NCBI GenBank assembly: GCA_963681505.1
Contig: OY811975.1
Location: forward strand, 5,757,490 to 5,821,489
DNA from: Eunapius fragilis
Taxonomy: Eukaryota > Porifera > Demospongiae > Spongillida > Spongillidae
DNA length: 64,000 nucleotides
Direction: 5' to 3'
Shown: in pieces, positions 1 to 11,228 of the stretch
Position numbering within the stretch: the first letter of the stretch is position 1
Layout: the number at the start of each line of letters is the position of its first letter
The notes under the pieces: model-generated
Told to the model about the DNA's origin: nothing
The model's database searches: none
What the model saw: the letters and a program-made list of their open reading frames with translations, nothing else
Made by a program: the position numbers and the translations under genes

Positions 1-1758
1 TGCTTGGCCAGTACCAGCAGTTGGGAAATGGTTTCATCTGACACACCACTAAGCCAAGGGAACCTTGAAGACTGATCTGTGGAAAATGAAACGGATAATA
101 CACCAGTAACAGCTATCTGTATGCTGCTGATGCAGTACATTCAGTCTCCAGGGCTGCATGAATAATACAAGTGTGTATGTGCATATTGTATATTTACATG
201 TGAGTGAATGTATGTTGAGTACATGGTGAGCACATTTGTGTGTTGGTCATTCTGTGCAGTGTACATGTAGTGTTGCATGGAAATCTAAATGCTCTATACT
301 AAAGACCATACACCTATGAGTATGATGGCCACACATATGGCTACACTCTAAGCATTCAGCTCACACTTACGGGGGACAGCACGTGTACTCTTGCCATCTG
401 GGGGTGTGGCTAACTTCTTCTCATGACGCCTCAGTACTGTCTTGATCAGCAACTGGTAAACTTCTGTGTGAGTTTGCGGAGGTTGGCTTTTATTCTTCAT
501 CTGCTCTCTGAAGATCTGTACAATGATGGCACAGTTGAGGGGAACATACATTAAGCCATGGATGTGAGGATAATGTTCAAGATAGGACATGAGCTGGTCT
601 CTTAACTCCTTGTTGTGTTCAAGGGCACCATCAACATACTGCTGGATCGCTTTTCTGTCAAAGCCAATCACCTCAATGAACTGACATTTCTGTGCTTTAC
701 ACAGCTCATGGAGGTTTTGGTTAGCTGAAGGTCGACTGGACACCAACAATGTCATCTTGGGAAGCACCTCACCCTTGATGATCTCAGCAAAGATGGATGA
801 TGTCTGCAGATGGGAAGATAACTCATCATAGCCATCAAGAACCAACATCACACCATCTCCTTCACGTGACTTAATCCAGTCCACAACAGCCTCATGCTCT
901 TGGGCTGTTTGGTCAGGACGGTAGAAGAGGTCAGACACACACTTGGCACGTTGCACCCTCTCATCCCTGAAGCGTAGGAGGACAACCAGATGGTAGCCAT
1001 GAAGGATCTCCTTTTGGGCCCAGCTGACCCCTAGGTGCCAGCTGAATGTTGATTTCCCTATACCCGGAATGCCTTCCACTATGACACACCTAGCCATCTC
1101 ACCATCTCCTAACAGGCCAACCTATATTATTTCACAATAAAGCAATTTTTACACAGATGCATGATTCACGACTCCTACCTGACCAATCTGTATTGTTTTC
1201 TTCAACCTCTTCACCTTTTCTATCTTGGAGTGCACCATTGCCAGCCTGCATATGTCTTCTTTCTCCTTTGAGAAGTCTTCAATGCTCTCAACTACAGATA
1301 GGGTGATGTAACACTTGGAGGCCACAGGTGACCACTGGTCTCCACATGGCTTTATTTTGTATACACTCCTCAGGTACTCTGCATATCTCATCACTAGCTG
1401 GTGGCCATCTGTAGAGTGCTGGGTGGCTGTAGGCAGACCTGTATGGAGATCATGATACCCTGCTGTGATTAATACCTCCATATATCTGACCTCTGGTTAT
1501 CTCAGCAACCTTTTCTGCTGCTTCCATCTCCTCCATATCACATAGGACATCATACAACTTCTTGTAGGTGGCCTGGGAACCCTCCCTCCTCACCCATCGT
1601 GTAAGGGCCTCATATCTCTTCTCTTCTGCATCATGGTATTGGCCGTCAATGTCTGCAACCTGCTGTCTTTCCAGTCCAAGTTGCCTGGCAATAATCTTCC
1701 ACTTTGGAAGGAACTTGGCTACCTTAGAAATATGCATGTCTGTACATTTATCATCCAT
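1..1758 (-). CDS. Death-NACHT NLR-type receptor, 5' part (partial, runs off the left edge)
   Basis: Innate immune NLR-like gene on the minus strand. Exon 1 starts at the ATG at 1758 and encodes a Death-like six-helix domain (~90 residues). A short linker resembling the segment before NACHT domains follows (about 1179-1470). Exon 3 (371-1121) carries the NACHT NTPase: Walker A GIPGIGKST, Walker B VMLVLDGYDEL and sensor LLVSSRP. A 57-nt intron (1122-1178, GT..AG) joins the linker to NACHT in frame. Exon 3 ends at a GTAAGT donor at 370. A plausible exon 4 (1-76, after a CCACAG acceptor) stays open in the same frame and continues outside the window, where repeats would be expected. The Death ORF and linker ORF lie in different frames around 1450-1500, so that join is unresolved. 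Confidence is high for NACHT and moderate for the full model. Confidence 0.85.
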
Positions 1759-2845
1759 TTTGATATGACGTCACTATAGCCATGGAATTGACGCATTTAA
1801 TATATATTAAAATGTACAATATGCCACGGTGATGTGGACACTTCAGAAAAGAGAAATGTGTATTATAATGAAATGGCATAGCGTATGCCCATACAAATTG
1901 ACTTTGCACACAGCAGGCCTTAACAATATGAACGGAAGGTAAGCCTGATTCATGCAGAGCTTACATTCTGCAGCGAAACGCACGTTCCTTTCTGCAGCAA
2001 CACCCCTATCAATTCCAACGTTGCGGAAAAACTTCGCTAGGGCTAGGTTAAAAGCCGTGACTCGCTCATGCGCATGGCTCCTACATGCGTGGGTTTGACT
2101 CCGCTCCCATGCGCTGAAGATGGAGCCCTGCACTTAATGCATCGTTCCCAATCAACAAAATTTTTCCCCTGCAACGTCCGATCGGACCATAGATACTCCA
2201 ATATCTATTGCCCGACTTACCTAAGCAGGCAGGTTTGCTCGATGTAGATCTATACCAATAGAATGCTCGGCTGGGTTGTAATATTCATAAATGATTTATA
2301 AATCACGTGATAACGTACACATCCGTAAGTGGACCCTCCCCCTTCCATCTTCTCAGTGTGGGGGAAAGGAAGTTATCATCCTGGCAGCCCAATTTGATTC
2401 TACATCTGGAGTGCCAATTGATACAGCCACTTCTCTTACTGTTCTGTTTCTTTCTTTTTTTTTGAACTTCCTCTTCCATTTCATGTTGTCCCCTACAAAA
2501 AAATCTTGCGACGGTTTGCCAAGACTTACCAAGTCTTAGCAAGTCCTGCCCAGATTTTGTAAGGCCTTGACAAGTCTTATCAAGACTTGCTAAGATAATA
2601 TTGTGGACCTCCGGTCCCCATCTTTCGCGTTAGAGGTCAATTAATATTTATTAAAACATCCTTTATAATCTGCACATGTATCTGGTCAAGAATTGAATCG
2701 CAAGAGGACAAGGAAGCCCACGATGAAAGCATCCGAAGGAAAAGGAATGGAAGAAGTGACACTGGACCAGAACAGTAAGTCAAATGTAGGTGCATATTAT
2801 TCACTTAGCTGTTTTATGACCGCGGATAATAGACAAATTTTGTTC
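1759..2845. other. Intergenic stretch upstream of the NLR gene
   Basis: I see no convincing gene. A short ORF at 1843-2133 (-) has no recognisable domain. At about 2515-2600 a degenerate ~10-base motif (CAAGTCTTA / AAGACTTGC) recurs several times on both strands. The NLR promoter should lie just right of 1758, but I recognise no clear core element. Confidence 0.4.
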
Positions 2846-2849
2846 TTAA

Positions 2850-2879
2850 CACCGGATCCGTGAGAACAGGACATTTTTT
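2850..2879 (+). repeat. Left terminal inverted repeat of the TTAA transposon
   Basis: Thirty bases identical to the complement of 8048-8077, directly after TTAA at 2846-2849. Confidence 0.93.
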
Positions 2880-3324
2880 GAGCTGATTTTGTCGAACGCA
2901 CGTTTTAGAAAATTAGTCGGAAGCTGTCCAATTGTCGTAAACGCTATGAACTATAATAATACAACTCTCCACATGAATATTTATGCTTTTCCCACCTTCA
3001 TACCTACTTCCTAGCCTATCCTGTGTTTGTTCAAAGTCCGTAACTTACAACCGTCACCGAAAAAAGTACACTTTTTTCAGTGACGTTTTTCTCATTCGTA
3101 AACAGTGAAAATATTCTCATTTCTACACACAAACATCGAATTCTACTAATTTTGGCACTGCAGTCTTTCAGCTTTCTGAAAGACAGAGTTCAAAGCCAAA
3201 TGTCTATCATATTGGTCTGGGCACGATGGAAATAAGTAATTACGCGTATACGGGCGGAGGTCCTATTAAAGCTTCACGCTAATATTAGTCTCGCATGTAA
3301 ACCACGCATTTGTTGATTATCGTT

Positions 3325-3544
<220 letters not shown>

Positions 3545-3581
3545 CAACGGCTTTTCTGATGTTAATCCTGCACAAAACATA

Positions 3582-6500
3582 TCAATTTTGTAAAGTTTTC
3601 ATGTACTCTGTGATGCGCCTTACTAGCTCAGACTTGTTCCCTGTTTTCTTCATGTTGTGATGGCAGAGATATGTTTGCAGTTCTTCCTTCTTCCACTGGG
3701 ACAGGTCCTTGTCGAACTTCAAGTCCTCAAAGGTCATCCTGGCCTTCTTTTGCCTTCCTTGGGTTGTTTCATTCCTTTGGGACCTTCCACGTTTGCGATC
3801 TGAAAGTTTTGGCTCGGACTGCCTCCCAATGGTCTGGTACACGACACGTATCTTCCCTGCAACTGGCAATTCACTCAGACGAATCATTTTCTGTGACTGC
3901 AGCTCATCTAATCTGCAAAACACACCATCGGCTGAGATCTTAACTCTCCCTAGATCTTTGTTCTCGCCAGCCTTCCAGCACTCATGTATCAGCCTAGTTA
4001 CCCTGGTGGTCAGCTCTGGTTGCATATTTTTTCGTGTATGGGCCCATCCTGCATAGAAATTGAACTCAAATGTGGCATATGTCAGATTGCTGTCATCTGT
4101 AAGCAAGTTAGATGCTCGGTCTACAGCACCAGAAACAGTGAAGTCCATTGTGGCCAGAAGAGTGTTAGCATACCGCATTGCAATACTGAGTACATCTTGG
4201 TGTTCCATCACCCCACTGCACACATGTTTTGCAAGCAATAGTTGTGACTTGAAGTGATACAGGCACACTGCACACTGTGGGTACACTGCCTGTATCCTCT
4301 TCAGTGCCTCTTCATCCTCATGCTGCTTCTGCACGCGCTGCATCTCTCTCTTGCTTATGCCTTTAGTCCGCTTCTTGTATCGACCCTTGTCCTTCCTAAC
4401 TTGCACACCAGTACTTTCACTAAAACTGTTCAAAAGCACAGCAACACCAGTAAAATTGATGCCCTCCTCTCCCATAGCATTAATCAGTGAAGTAGCATGG
4501 CAGGAAGGAATGGGAACACATGCAGATGGCACCTTCTGTCCCAGGCAGTTATAGAACTTGATGTGCTGTTGGCTGTCAGTTGTGGCATATTGAGCAGCAT
4601 AATATTCAGATATTCCAGATATGGCAGGGATGACTTTAGATCTATATGGGGCCTTAAAATCCGGTTTCACCAACAGAACAGTAGTGTTGCTGAGAGATTT
4701 CTCCATTAGTGCCACTGCAAGCTGCTTGGGAGTAGATACTTTTCTTCCACCATTTCCCTGCACCAGATAGGCTTCAACTCGGGACTGTTGATGCGAGAAG
4801 TGTGTGTCACACACATCCTTGCCACTCTGGGCCTCATTGTGGTAGTATGCTACTAACTTTAGTCCAGCAGCTGAACAGACATATGGAAGGAGCAGCTTGG
4901 TTTGCTTGCCAGCCAGATTTTTAGCATTGTCACTCTGGACAATTAGTTTGGTGACATGGGGGAACCGTTGTCTCAATGCATGAAGGGCAGCCTCTAAGCA
5001 AGACAGCACAATGTTACCATCAGCTTTCTGCTCATCTTGAACTACACAGTCAATAAAATGGAGATCCACTTTGTCCACTCCCTTATCATCATCCACTTCC
5101 TCCTCATCCTCACTAATCCACTTGTAGTTGACATTCCTTTCCTTCTGCAAGTCACCCATGTCTACCTCTTCGCACCCATCAACCCTGTCTTGCATTCCCT
5201 CATTGTGATAACACCACTCCCCTGCTTCATCTTCATCCCCCTCTCCCTCTTCACACCCATCACCCTCTCCCTCCTCTTCACAACCATTCTGTTCTCCCTC
5301 CTCATCAGACCCATCCCCCTCCTCTTCCCATCCATCCCACTTTCCCCCTTCACACCCATCATGATCACTCTCTCCCTCCTCACACCCATCATGATCGCCC
5401 ACTCCCTCCTCCTCACACCCATCATGAGCACCCTCTCCCTCCTCCTCACACCCATCATGATCACTCTCTCCCTCCTCCTCACACCCATCATGATCAGCTA
5501 CTCCCTTCTCACACCCATCATGATCAGCCTCTCCCTCCTCCTCACACCCATCAAGATCAGCCTCTCCCTCCTCTGCACATCCACCCCCCTCCATATTCTC
5601 ATTTATCTCCACATCCTGTACTCCACAATCAATTCCCTCATTTACCACACCAACCTGCTGCAACAATCGGACTTTCTCATCACTAAAGTCTATCATCACA
5701 TGGAGTTTCTCATTTGATTCACCACTTCTGACCTCGTCCTCAGTGGAGTAAGGTTTGATGAATACTCCAGCTCCCCACCACAGCATTCCTTTCTTTCCAT
5801 AGTATGAATCTCCACCCTCACGGAACCCCTTTGCAAGGAACTTCTGTTTGAAGTCGAAGATCAGGTAGGCAGTGGTGGAATCCATTTCTGCAATGGCTTG
5901 CTTCATTCTGAGGCTCTGCTGGGCGGCTTGCATCACATGGGCCATATATCTAAAGGTGCGGCGCTCACACTGGTGTACAGTGAGTAGCACATCAGCTGTT
6001 TCATCTAGCCTAGTGGGGTCCTCATCCAGCTTGTTAAGTGCCACTTGCCTCAACCTGTCATAAAAGACAAAGGGGCTTCTGCAGGCATTACACTCCAGGT
6101 GGCCACCAAGTTTAGGATCTCTGTTGGGCTTCTTGTTAGGAACCAGGTTTAGTGAGAATACTGGTGAATGGGTACTGAAACCACTGCACTCACTCTGCTC
6201 TACGACAGTGCGTGTAGCCTGAGCACAGTGACTGAGCTGGGCTTTTACATGGTCCACAAATGCCTGCTGTGTGTCTGGATCATCAAAAAGATCAGGTGCT
6301 GAAGCCATCTCCTCCAGTTCCTGGTATGCCCTGAACTGCTTGGCTTCGTGTTCCTGAGGCTGGTGGCTGTGTGCTTCAGTGCCATCAGATGCTGCCACAC
6401 CCTCCCTTGCATGCAAGGAATAGCCGTAGCTAAGGAAATCATATGCATTGGTGCGGAGGCTATGCAGCTCATCTCGCAGGGTATGGTCCACATCAGACAG

Positions 6501-7649
6501 AGGTGCAAGAATATTGATCAACCTGTCCACAATGGCAAAGTTGTCAATGTGGAAATTGACCTTTACATAGTCCACCCCTGCACGTGCCTCTTGCACCTTT
6601 CCACCACCAGTGATGTGATTGGCAATGGTGTAAAACAATGTTCTCCCAATAGGTGGCTTACCTGGCATTACGTCTCTGTGCTTCATAGTGTACACCTCGT
6701 ACATGCTGGCAATGTCGTGCTTTAGCACCAGGGACCTCATTGCAAACATGTTCGTCAGCTCTTTCCATCTGGGATTTCTATTAGGTGAACGTTTTTTGGC
6801 TACCCAGGCAAGGCGACTAATGTTGTCATCACTGTAGATGAAGTCAACAGCAAATTCTACAACATCTCTATGCACTCGAGACTGAGTTTTATGATGCTCC
6901 TGAAGTCTCAAACCATGTGTGAGGTAAAGCCTGTCTACCTTTGCCTGAAACATTAGTTCAGATGCATAGTCCTTGCTAATGGACAGGAGTGATGCCACAT
7001 CCGCATGAGGCACATCAGCTAGGGTGACAAGTAGTCTCCTTGCATCACTGGATGTGTAATACTTTTCTCGCTTTAGTACATCACTTATTGTACTGGGTAT
7101 AGTGGCAAGGCTGTCTCTGTCTAACGAAGCATCAGCAGAGGTGGCCTCATTGGACTCAACGACAGACTTGAGGCTGAATGCATTCTTCAAGTCGCTTTTG
7201 AGTTTCAAGTTTGGGAGCAGCAAGTGCACCAAGGCCTTCATGCCTTTCAAAAAGACATTTTCAATGCGACAGAAGCTAGCAGAATCTATCTCATCATTGC
7301 CCGCGTAAACAACTTGCCGCCGGATATCAAGACATGGAAGCCGTCGCACGCTACTTTCGCAGTCACAACCCATCAACTTGAAGACACTAAGAATATGCGC
7401 CTGTGATGACCCATAGTTGCTGCAAGTGGGACTATCTTCTCCACATGTCGTATCAACGATAGAAACAGCACAATGGACACTACTACGTTCCGGATTGATC
7501 CGTACAGGTGTATCTGGTAACGATCTATCCTTCTTTGGACGACCTGGACGTTGGTGGGGATTGCATAGACAACACTTAGTGCAACGCGTTCCTGTATCAC
7601 ACTTAGTGCACACTGGTTTCTTGTGCTTCTCAGCACATGATGGCAACAT
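3582..7649 (-). CDS. Probable DDE-type transposase, 1355 aa, with Cys-rich/AT-hook N-terminus and C-terminal SAP domain
   Basis: Single uninterrupted ORF, presumably the transposase of the TTAA element. Residues ~4-45 are Cys-rich with CxxC pairs followed by GRPKK, an AT-hook-like motif. A helix-turn-helix-like stretch lies near residues 200-250. The central region has conserved-looking acidic residues in a plausible RNase-H fold order: D590 (AEMDSTTAYLIFD), D907 (VQSDNAKN), then D948 (VCDTHF) or E959 (VEAYL). Between the first two sits an acidic Cys/Gly tandem repeat of ~15-residue units (about residues 690-830). A CxxC..H..C cluster follows (CAVCLYHF). Residues ~1305-1355 look like a SAP DNA-binding domain. 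The start is the first ATG, just inside the right terminus. The catalytic assignment is inference; the integrity of the ORF and its position between the TIRs are direct observations. Confidence 0.82.
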   Translation of the reverse strand: MLPSCAEKHKKPVCTKCDTGTRCTKCCLCNPHQRPGRPKKDRSLPDTPVRINPERSSVHCAVSIVDTTCGEDSPTCSNYGSSQAHILSVFKLMGCDCESSVRRLPCLDIRRQVVYAGNDEIDSASFCRIENVFLKGMKALVHLLLPNLKLKSDLKNAFSLKSVVESNEATSADASLDRDSLATIPSTISDVLKREKYYTSSDARRLLVTLADVPHADVASLLSISKDYASELMFQAKVDRLYLTHGLRLQEHHKTQSRVHRDVVEFAVDFIYSDDNISRLAWVAKKRSPNRNPRWKELTNMFAMRSLVLKHDIASMYEVYTMKHRDVMPGKPPIGRTLFYTIANHITGGGKVQEARAGVDYVKVNFHIDNFAIVDRLINILAPLSDVDHTLRDELHSLRTNAYDFLSYGYSLHAREGVAASDGTEAHSHQPQEHEAKQFRAYQELEEMASAPDLFDDPDTQQAFVDHVKAQLSHCAQATRTVVEQSECSGFSTHSPVFSLNLVPNKKPNRDPKLGGHLECNACRSPFVFYDRLRQVALNKLDEDPTRLDETADVLLTVHQCERRTFRYMAHVMQAAQQSLRMKQAIAEMDSTTAYLIFDFKQKFLAKGFREGGDSYYGKKGMLWWGAGVFIKPYSTEDEVRSGESNEKLHVMIDFSDEKVRLLQQVGVVNEGIDCGVQDVEINENMEGGGCAEEGEADLDGCEEEGEADHDGCEKGVADHDGCEEEGESDHDGCEEEGEGAHDGCEEEGVGDHDGCEEGESDHDGCEGGKWDGWEEEGDGSDEEGEQNGCEEEGEGDGCEEGEGDEDEAGEWCYHNEGMQDRVDGCEEVDMGDLQKERNVNYKWISEDEEEVDDDKGVDKVDLHFIDCVVQDEQKADGNIVLSCLEAALHALRQRFPHVTKLIVQSDNAKNLAGKQTKLLLPYVCSAAGLKLVAYYHNEAQSGKDVCDTHFSHQQSRVEAYLVQGNGGRKVSTPKQLAVALMEKSLSNTTVLLVKPDFKAPYRSKVIPAISGISEYYAAQYATTDSQQHIKFYNCLGQKVPSACVPIPSCHATSLINAMGEEGINFTGVAVLLNSFSESTGVQVRKDKGRYKKRTKGISKREMQRVQKQHEDEEALKRIQAVYPQCAVCLYHFKSQLLLAKHVCSGVMEHQDVLSIAMRYANTLLATMDFTVSGAVDRASNLLTDDSNLTYATFEFNFYAGWAHTRKNMQPELTTRVTRLIHECWKAGENKDLGRVKISADGVFCRLDELQSQKMIRLSELPVAGKIRVVYQTIGRQSEPKLSDRKRGRSQRNETTQGRQKKARMTFEDLKFDKDLSQWKKEELQTYLCHHNMKKTGNKSELVRRITEYMKTLQN
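5215..5600 (-). repeat. Coding tandem repeat inside the transposase ORF
   Basis: Units of about 45 bases encoding variants of an acidic D-G-C-E-E-E-G-E-x-D-H motif, at least seven copies. In the plus strand it reads as CTCCCTCCTCCTCACACCCATCATGATCA-like repeats. Confidence 0.9.
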
Positions 7650-8047
7650 GTTACACTCGACTCGTGCACTAATTACTAAAATAACGAATTACGTCACTTT
7701 CCATGGGTCTGGGGACTTACCAAGGCAAGTTGGCTTAACGTTTTGTACACAATCTAAGCGGATTAATGAAGTGTTATTCGCTATGATCTCTATTGGTAAA
7801 CAAACTAAGCATGAAAGCACAATGAAACTTGATGAATAGGGCTTGAGAAAAAAGTGTACTTACGTCCCCGCGATGACCGAGAAATTGCGAATGGCGTCTC
7901 TTACAATGCATACAGATCTAGCATCAATCTTGCTACATGATTAAAAATGGCACAAATAATTTCAGCGATGGTTGGGCTATCCAAAAATGCCCCTCTTGTA
8001 GCGAGAAACAGTTTTCCGACTAATTTTCTGAATGGAGGGTTCGACAA

Positions 8048-8077
8048 AAAAAATGTCCTGTTCTCACGGATCCGGTG
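8048..8077 (-). repeat. Right terminal inverted repeat of the TTAA transposon
   Basis: Complement of the left end, directly before TTAA at 8078-8081. A second matching block lies at about 8014-8042. Confidence 0.93.
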
Positions 8078-8081
8078 TTAA

Positions 8082-8483
8082 GGATCTGCGATCACATTTC
8101 AAGGTCAGAAACGTTAAGATATCGTCCTGACAGATGCTTTACATCGATGTGATGATTTGTGCGAAACAAATGTATAGCGTGCACTCCCTGTAATAAAAAC
8201 AACCTTGTTCTCCCTCTGGTTCTCCGTGGCAACGTTAAAAAGGGGCAAAAATGAAATTAATAAGCTCAATGCCGCTCCTCGGGTGGCAAGGTACTAATTT
8301 GGCTTCGTGCCGTCATACAGATACCATAAAATAGTACGCAAGTTGAAGCCTTCAACTGTTATCCATGTACAGAACACAGTAAAACCACACTAGGCAGTAA
8401 CCATGTAGAGAGGTGCTTGGCGGGTGGCACACGATATACGGCATGTTTATGTGACGTTTGGTTGCTGATATTCTTCTCATTGG
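8082..8483. other. Intergenic, no gene seen
   Basis: About 400 bases between the TTAA transposon and the next inverted-repeat element. I see no ORF with recognisable content and no clear repeat. Confidence 0.4.
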
Positions 8484-8600
8484 CAGGGGCGGCGGAAGCT
8501 TATCATATTTGGGGGGGCTAAACTGAACAAACGATAATTATTTCATAACCACGTGAATTTCGTTACAAAGCACCAATAAAACTACAGTGCTACCAAAGTA

Positions 8601-8952
8601 CACAGGAAAAAGTTTCAAAATCCCAGCCTTGGGTTTTTACGGTGGTTTTTAACAAAAAGCCATCCTGGAATTGAGCGAATATCGTAAAAACCATCCTGTG
8701 ATTTGGCGTCCAGGGTGGGTATAGCTTAAAAACGTCTGGGTTTGTAGAACAAAAAACACGTTGAGCTCATTGTTTCAACATGGTTTTTGTTCGACAAACC
8801 CAGCATGGTTTTTAGGCCATTCCCACCCTGGACGCCAAATCCCAGGATGGTTTTTTGCGATATTCCCATGCTAGACGCTGAATTCCAGGATGGTTTTTTG
8901 TTAAAAACCACTCTAAAAACCCAAGGCTGGGATTTTGAAACTTTTTCCTGTG
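8601..8952. repeat. Long imperfect palindrome (foldback/MITE)
   Basis: CACAGGAAAAAGTTTCAAAA at 8601 is matched by its complement ending at 8952, and similarity continues towards a centre near 8776 (for example TTTGGCGTCCAGGGTGGG against CCCACCCTGGACGCCAAA). The whole can fold into one hairpin of ~350 bases. Confidence 0.85.
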
Positions 8953-9010
8953 GTATCTGGTGCGTTCATCGTTAGTAGTGGAGAATTCAACAGCAACATC
9001 AGTGGGTTAG

Positions 9011-9441
9011 TGTCTAATGTACCGGGACCTCCTCCCGGGGGTACATTTAACTACCGCGGTGCTAAATTTATCCACGTTCAGCCAGTTTAACATTTGACAG
9101 TGCATGCTCGTTGTATAGGTCCTTTATAGCTTGGCCCGAAATTGCCGAGGTATAATTCGTTTTCTTTGGTCCCATGCCAGGGTTTCAAAGTGAAACTATT
9201 AGATCGCGATATGCGTGGTTTCTATGTAATCTTTCTGTACTAACTACGCGTACCGCGATCGAATAGCTTCCCTTTGACGCTCTGGCTTGGGTCTGCTTGG
9301 GACCAGAGAAAAAGAATTAGAGCCTGGGAATTCGGGCCAAGCTCTAAACGATTAGAATGCATTGTCAAATGTAAAAGGGATGTTAAACTGGCAGAACGGT
9401 AGACAAATGTACCCCCGGGAGGACGCCAGGTACATTAGACA
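9011..9441. repeat. Second long imperfect palindrome (foldback)
   Basis: TGTCTAATGTACC...CCCGGGGGTACATTT on the left pairs with AAATGTACCCCCGGG...GGTACATTAGACA on the right. Further in, AGCTTGGCCCGAA pairs with TTCGGGCCAAGCT. The centre is near 9226. Confidence 0.82.
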
Positions 9442-9554
9442 TATTAATGGAGTACATGTACTAATATACGGCGGCATATCATCGTCCGATCGATCGGTAA
9501 AATTGGGGGGGCTAAAGCCCCCATTGCCCCCCCTCTTCCGCCACCCCTGATTGG

Positions 9555-9887
9555 TACAGTTTGCGGTGTCATAATTTAGACGGCCCATGCCACGAAGAAT
9601 ACATTTAGGCCATCAGCATAAGCGTCCACGCTCTATAATAATATACCTCTGCAGGATGCAGCGCAACTTCCCAACTGTTACTATCAAGCTGCTTAAACTC
9701 ATTAACGGCGACTCCTTTTTCGTTGAATAATTATATAGTGTCACATGAAAGTCACGCAATAATTTATTCATAATTGCGGTCGAATAAGGTCTATAGGAAT
9801 ACTGCATAATCCCTTGTCCCCATCCACACCACTAACTTCAGTTCTCCGGAATTAAGAGCTAGCGCACAAATTTAAATATAGTTGGTG
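9555..9887. other. Intergenic, no gene seen
   Basis: AT-rich sequence without a recognisable ORF; a short minus-strand ORF at 9613-9807 has no identifiable domain. Confidence 0.35.
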
Positions 9888-9900
9888 TTGCCACAACCAA

Positions 9901-11228
9901 GGACACTTTATTATTACATGGACTGGAATAAGTATTTTATTATATGTAAAACTGGAAACCACAATAAATTCGTGCTGCCATCCTCATTGCTCATGGATGA
10001 TGTTATAGTGCCAAATTGGGATCTGGGGAAACCTGTGGCTTTTGATCTCACAGTTGCATCACCACTTAATCACAGCATCCTCACTGAAGCATGTGTGACA
10101 GCGGGATCATCTGCTCAGGTTTCAGAACAAAGGAAACATGCCTCCAATGATGTTAAATGCTCAGAGCTAGGTTGGTCTTGCATACCATTAGCTGTTGAAA
10201 CTTATGGCTACTGGGGAGCTGAAGCTCGCCTTCATCTTTCACGCTTTGCCTCTCAACTGGCGGCTAGGCTAAATTGCTCCAAATCTCACGCCACCTCAAC
10301 ACTTTATGGTAGGCTTAACCTGGTTCCTGTCAGAGCAAATGCAAGGGCAATGCTATCCCAAGCATATGGCATCAGCTCTGACATCACGGCTTAACTACTA
10401 CAGGCTGACATTAAGCTGTCCAATCATAGTTGTTGTGTATTTGATGTTGCTTAGAACTGTAATAATGTACACATTCATGTACTCATGTATTCTATTTATT
10501 CGAAGAAAAAAAATGAACTGCATCAAAGGTTGTAGTTGTACTAAGTGGATTAAAAGACTGAGACTTGATTATATTGTTTTGTTTTCTTTGATTAAACGGT
10601 CGTCGCTTTCCTTTCTTCATTTTTTGGCATCGCGAATTCAAACTGAGCAATATACTGAGCTAATGAACCTAGAATTGATGATCATCATTTCCAGGTAATG
10701 TATAGAAATAAATACAGGTTCAATCATCATGTAAATACAATCTGGAGTTAGAGAAACCATCCTGGTATTCTGTGAAACATTAAATAAGGCCATAACTATT
10801 TCCATATTTGCAGAGCCTGACAACAAAACATGCGCATCGTTCGATTATAATTGTTTCCCTTACTTAAGAAACATCCTTTCCAATAAAAACTAACATGCGA
10901 GTTGTATCATACCATTAAGCGCTGGAAACACCTTTCAAAACAAATGTCTGCTCATCGGTGTGTCCAGGAGCTTAACCAAAGTAGCATAGCAAGGCAAACA
11001 TGCATGTAGAAGCTAAGACCAGTAAGTTAACGTAAATATTAAGGCTTATAACGGGTCTACCTAAACAAAAGAACAGCTTTCTGTAACCTTAAGTCACTGC
11101 CAAAGCTAAGACAACTTCACAAAAGCCTTTGTTTGTCCGAAAAGGTTGGGAACGAGGCGCAACGAGGATTGCTACAATTTATAGTATTACGTTACGTGGT
11201 TTCCAGTCCATGTAATAATTAATTGTCC
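9901..11228. mobile_element. Element with 28-bp TIRs and ~13-bp flanking direct repeat
   Basis: The left 28 bases (9901-9928, GGACACTTTATTATTACATG...) match the complement of 11201-11228 with two mismatches. TTGCCACAACCAA flanks the element on both sides (9888-9900 and 11229-11241), a direct repeat of 13 bases of which part may be the true target duplication. Duplications of 9-11 bases are typical of Mutator-like elements. The interior carries a 3' fragment of an RLE-type retrotransposon but no obvious transposase, so it is non-autonomous or a composite. Confidence 0.7.
9960..10394 (+). pseudogene. RLE-type non-LTR retrotransposon, 3' fragment (endonuclease end)
   Basis: The reading frame contains the C-terminal restriction-like endonuclease region shared by the retroelement copies in this window: VPNWDLGKPVAFDLTV (end of the PD..D-like core), then a conserved ELGWSCIPLAVETYG block and a YGRLNLVPVRANARAML end. 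The RT and the CCHC knuckle are missing, so this is a 5'-truncated copy. It stops at TAA 10392-10394. Confidence is high because the same blocks recur in about eight other copies here. Confidence 0.8.

Larger units (their letters stand above)
8484..9549. mobile_element. Non-autonomous element with CAGGGGYGGCGGAAG termini, 1066 bp
   Basis: The left end CAGGGGCGGCGGAAG (8484) and right end CTTCCGCCACCCCTG (to 9549) are inverted copies with one mismatch. ATTGG flanks both sides (8479-8483 and 9550-9554), a likely 5-bp target duplication. Both ends continue into G/C-rich runs (GGGGGGGCTAA). The interior has no ORF but contains two long palindromes (8601-8952 and 9011-9441), so it may be a composite of nested foldback elements. 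Confidence 0.75.

Noticed and set aside
1843..2133. 96-codon ORF upstream of the NLR gene
   Set aside because: No recognisable domain and no splice or start context; likely chance.
2303..2542. Overlapping small ORFs on both strands
   Set aside because: Low-complexity translation without similarity to known families.
5037..5717. Plus-strand ORF of 226 codons rich in Leu/Ser/Pro/Ile
   Set aside because: Complement of the acidic coding repeat in the transposase ORF; no domain.
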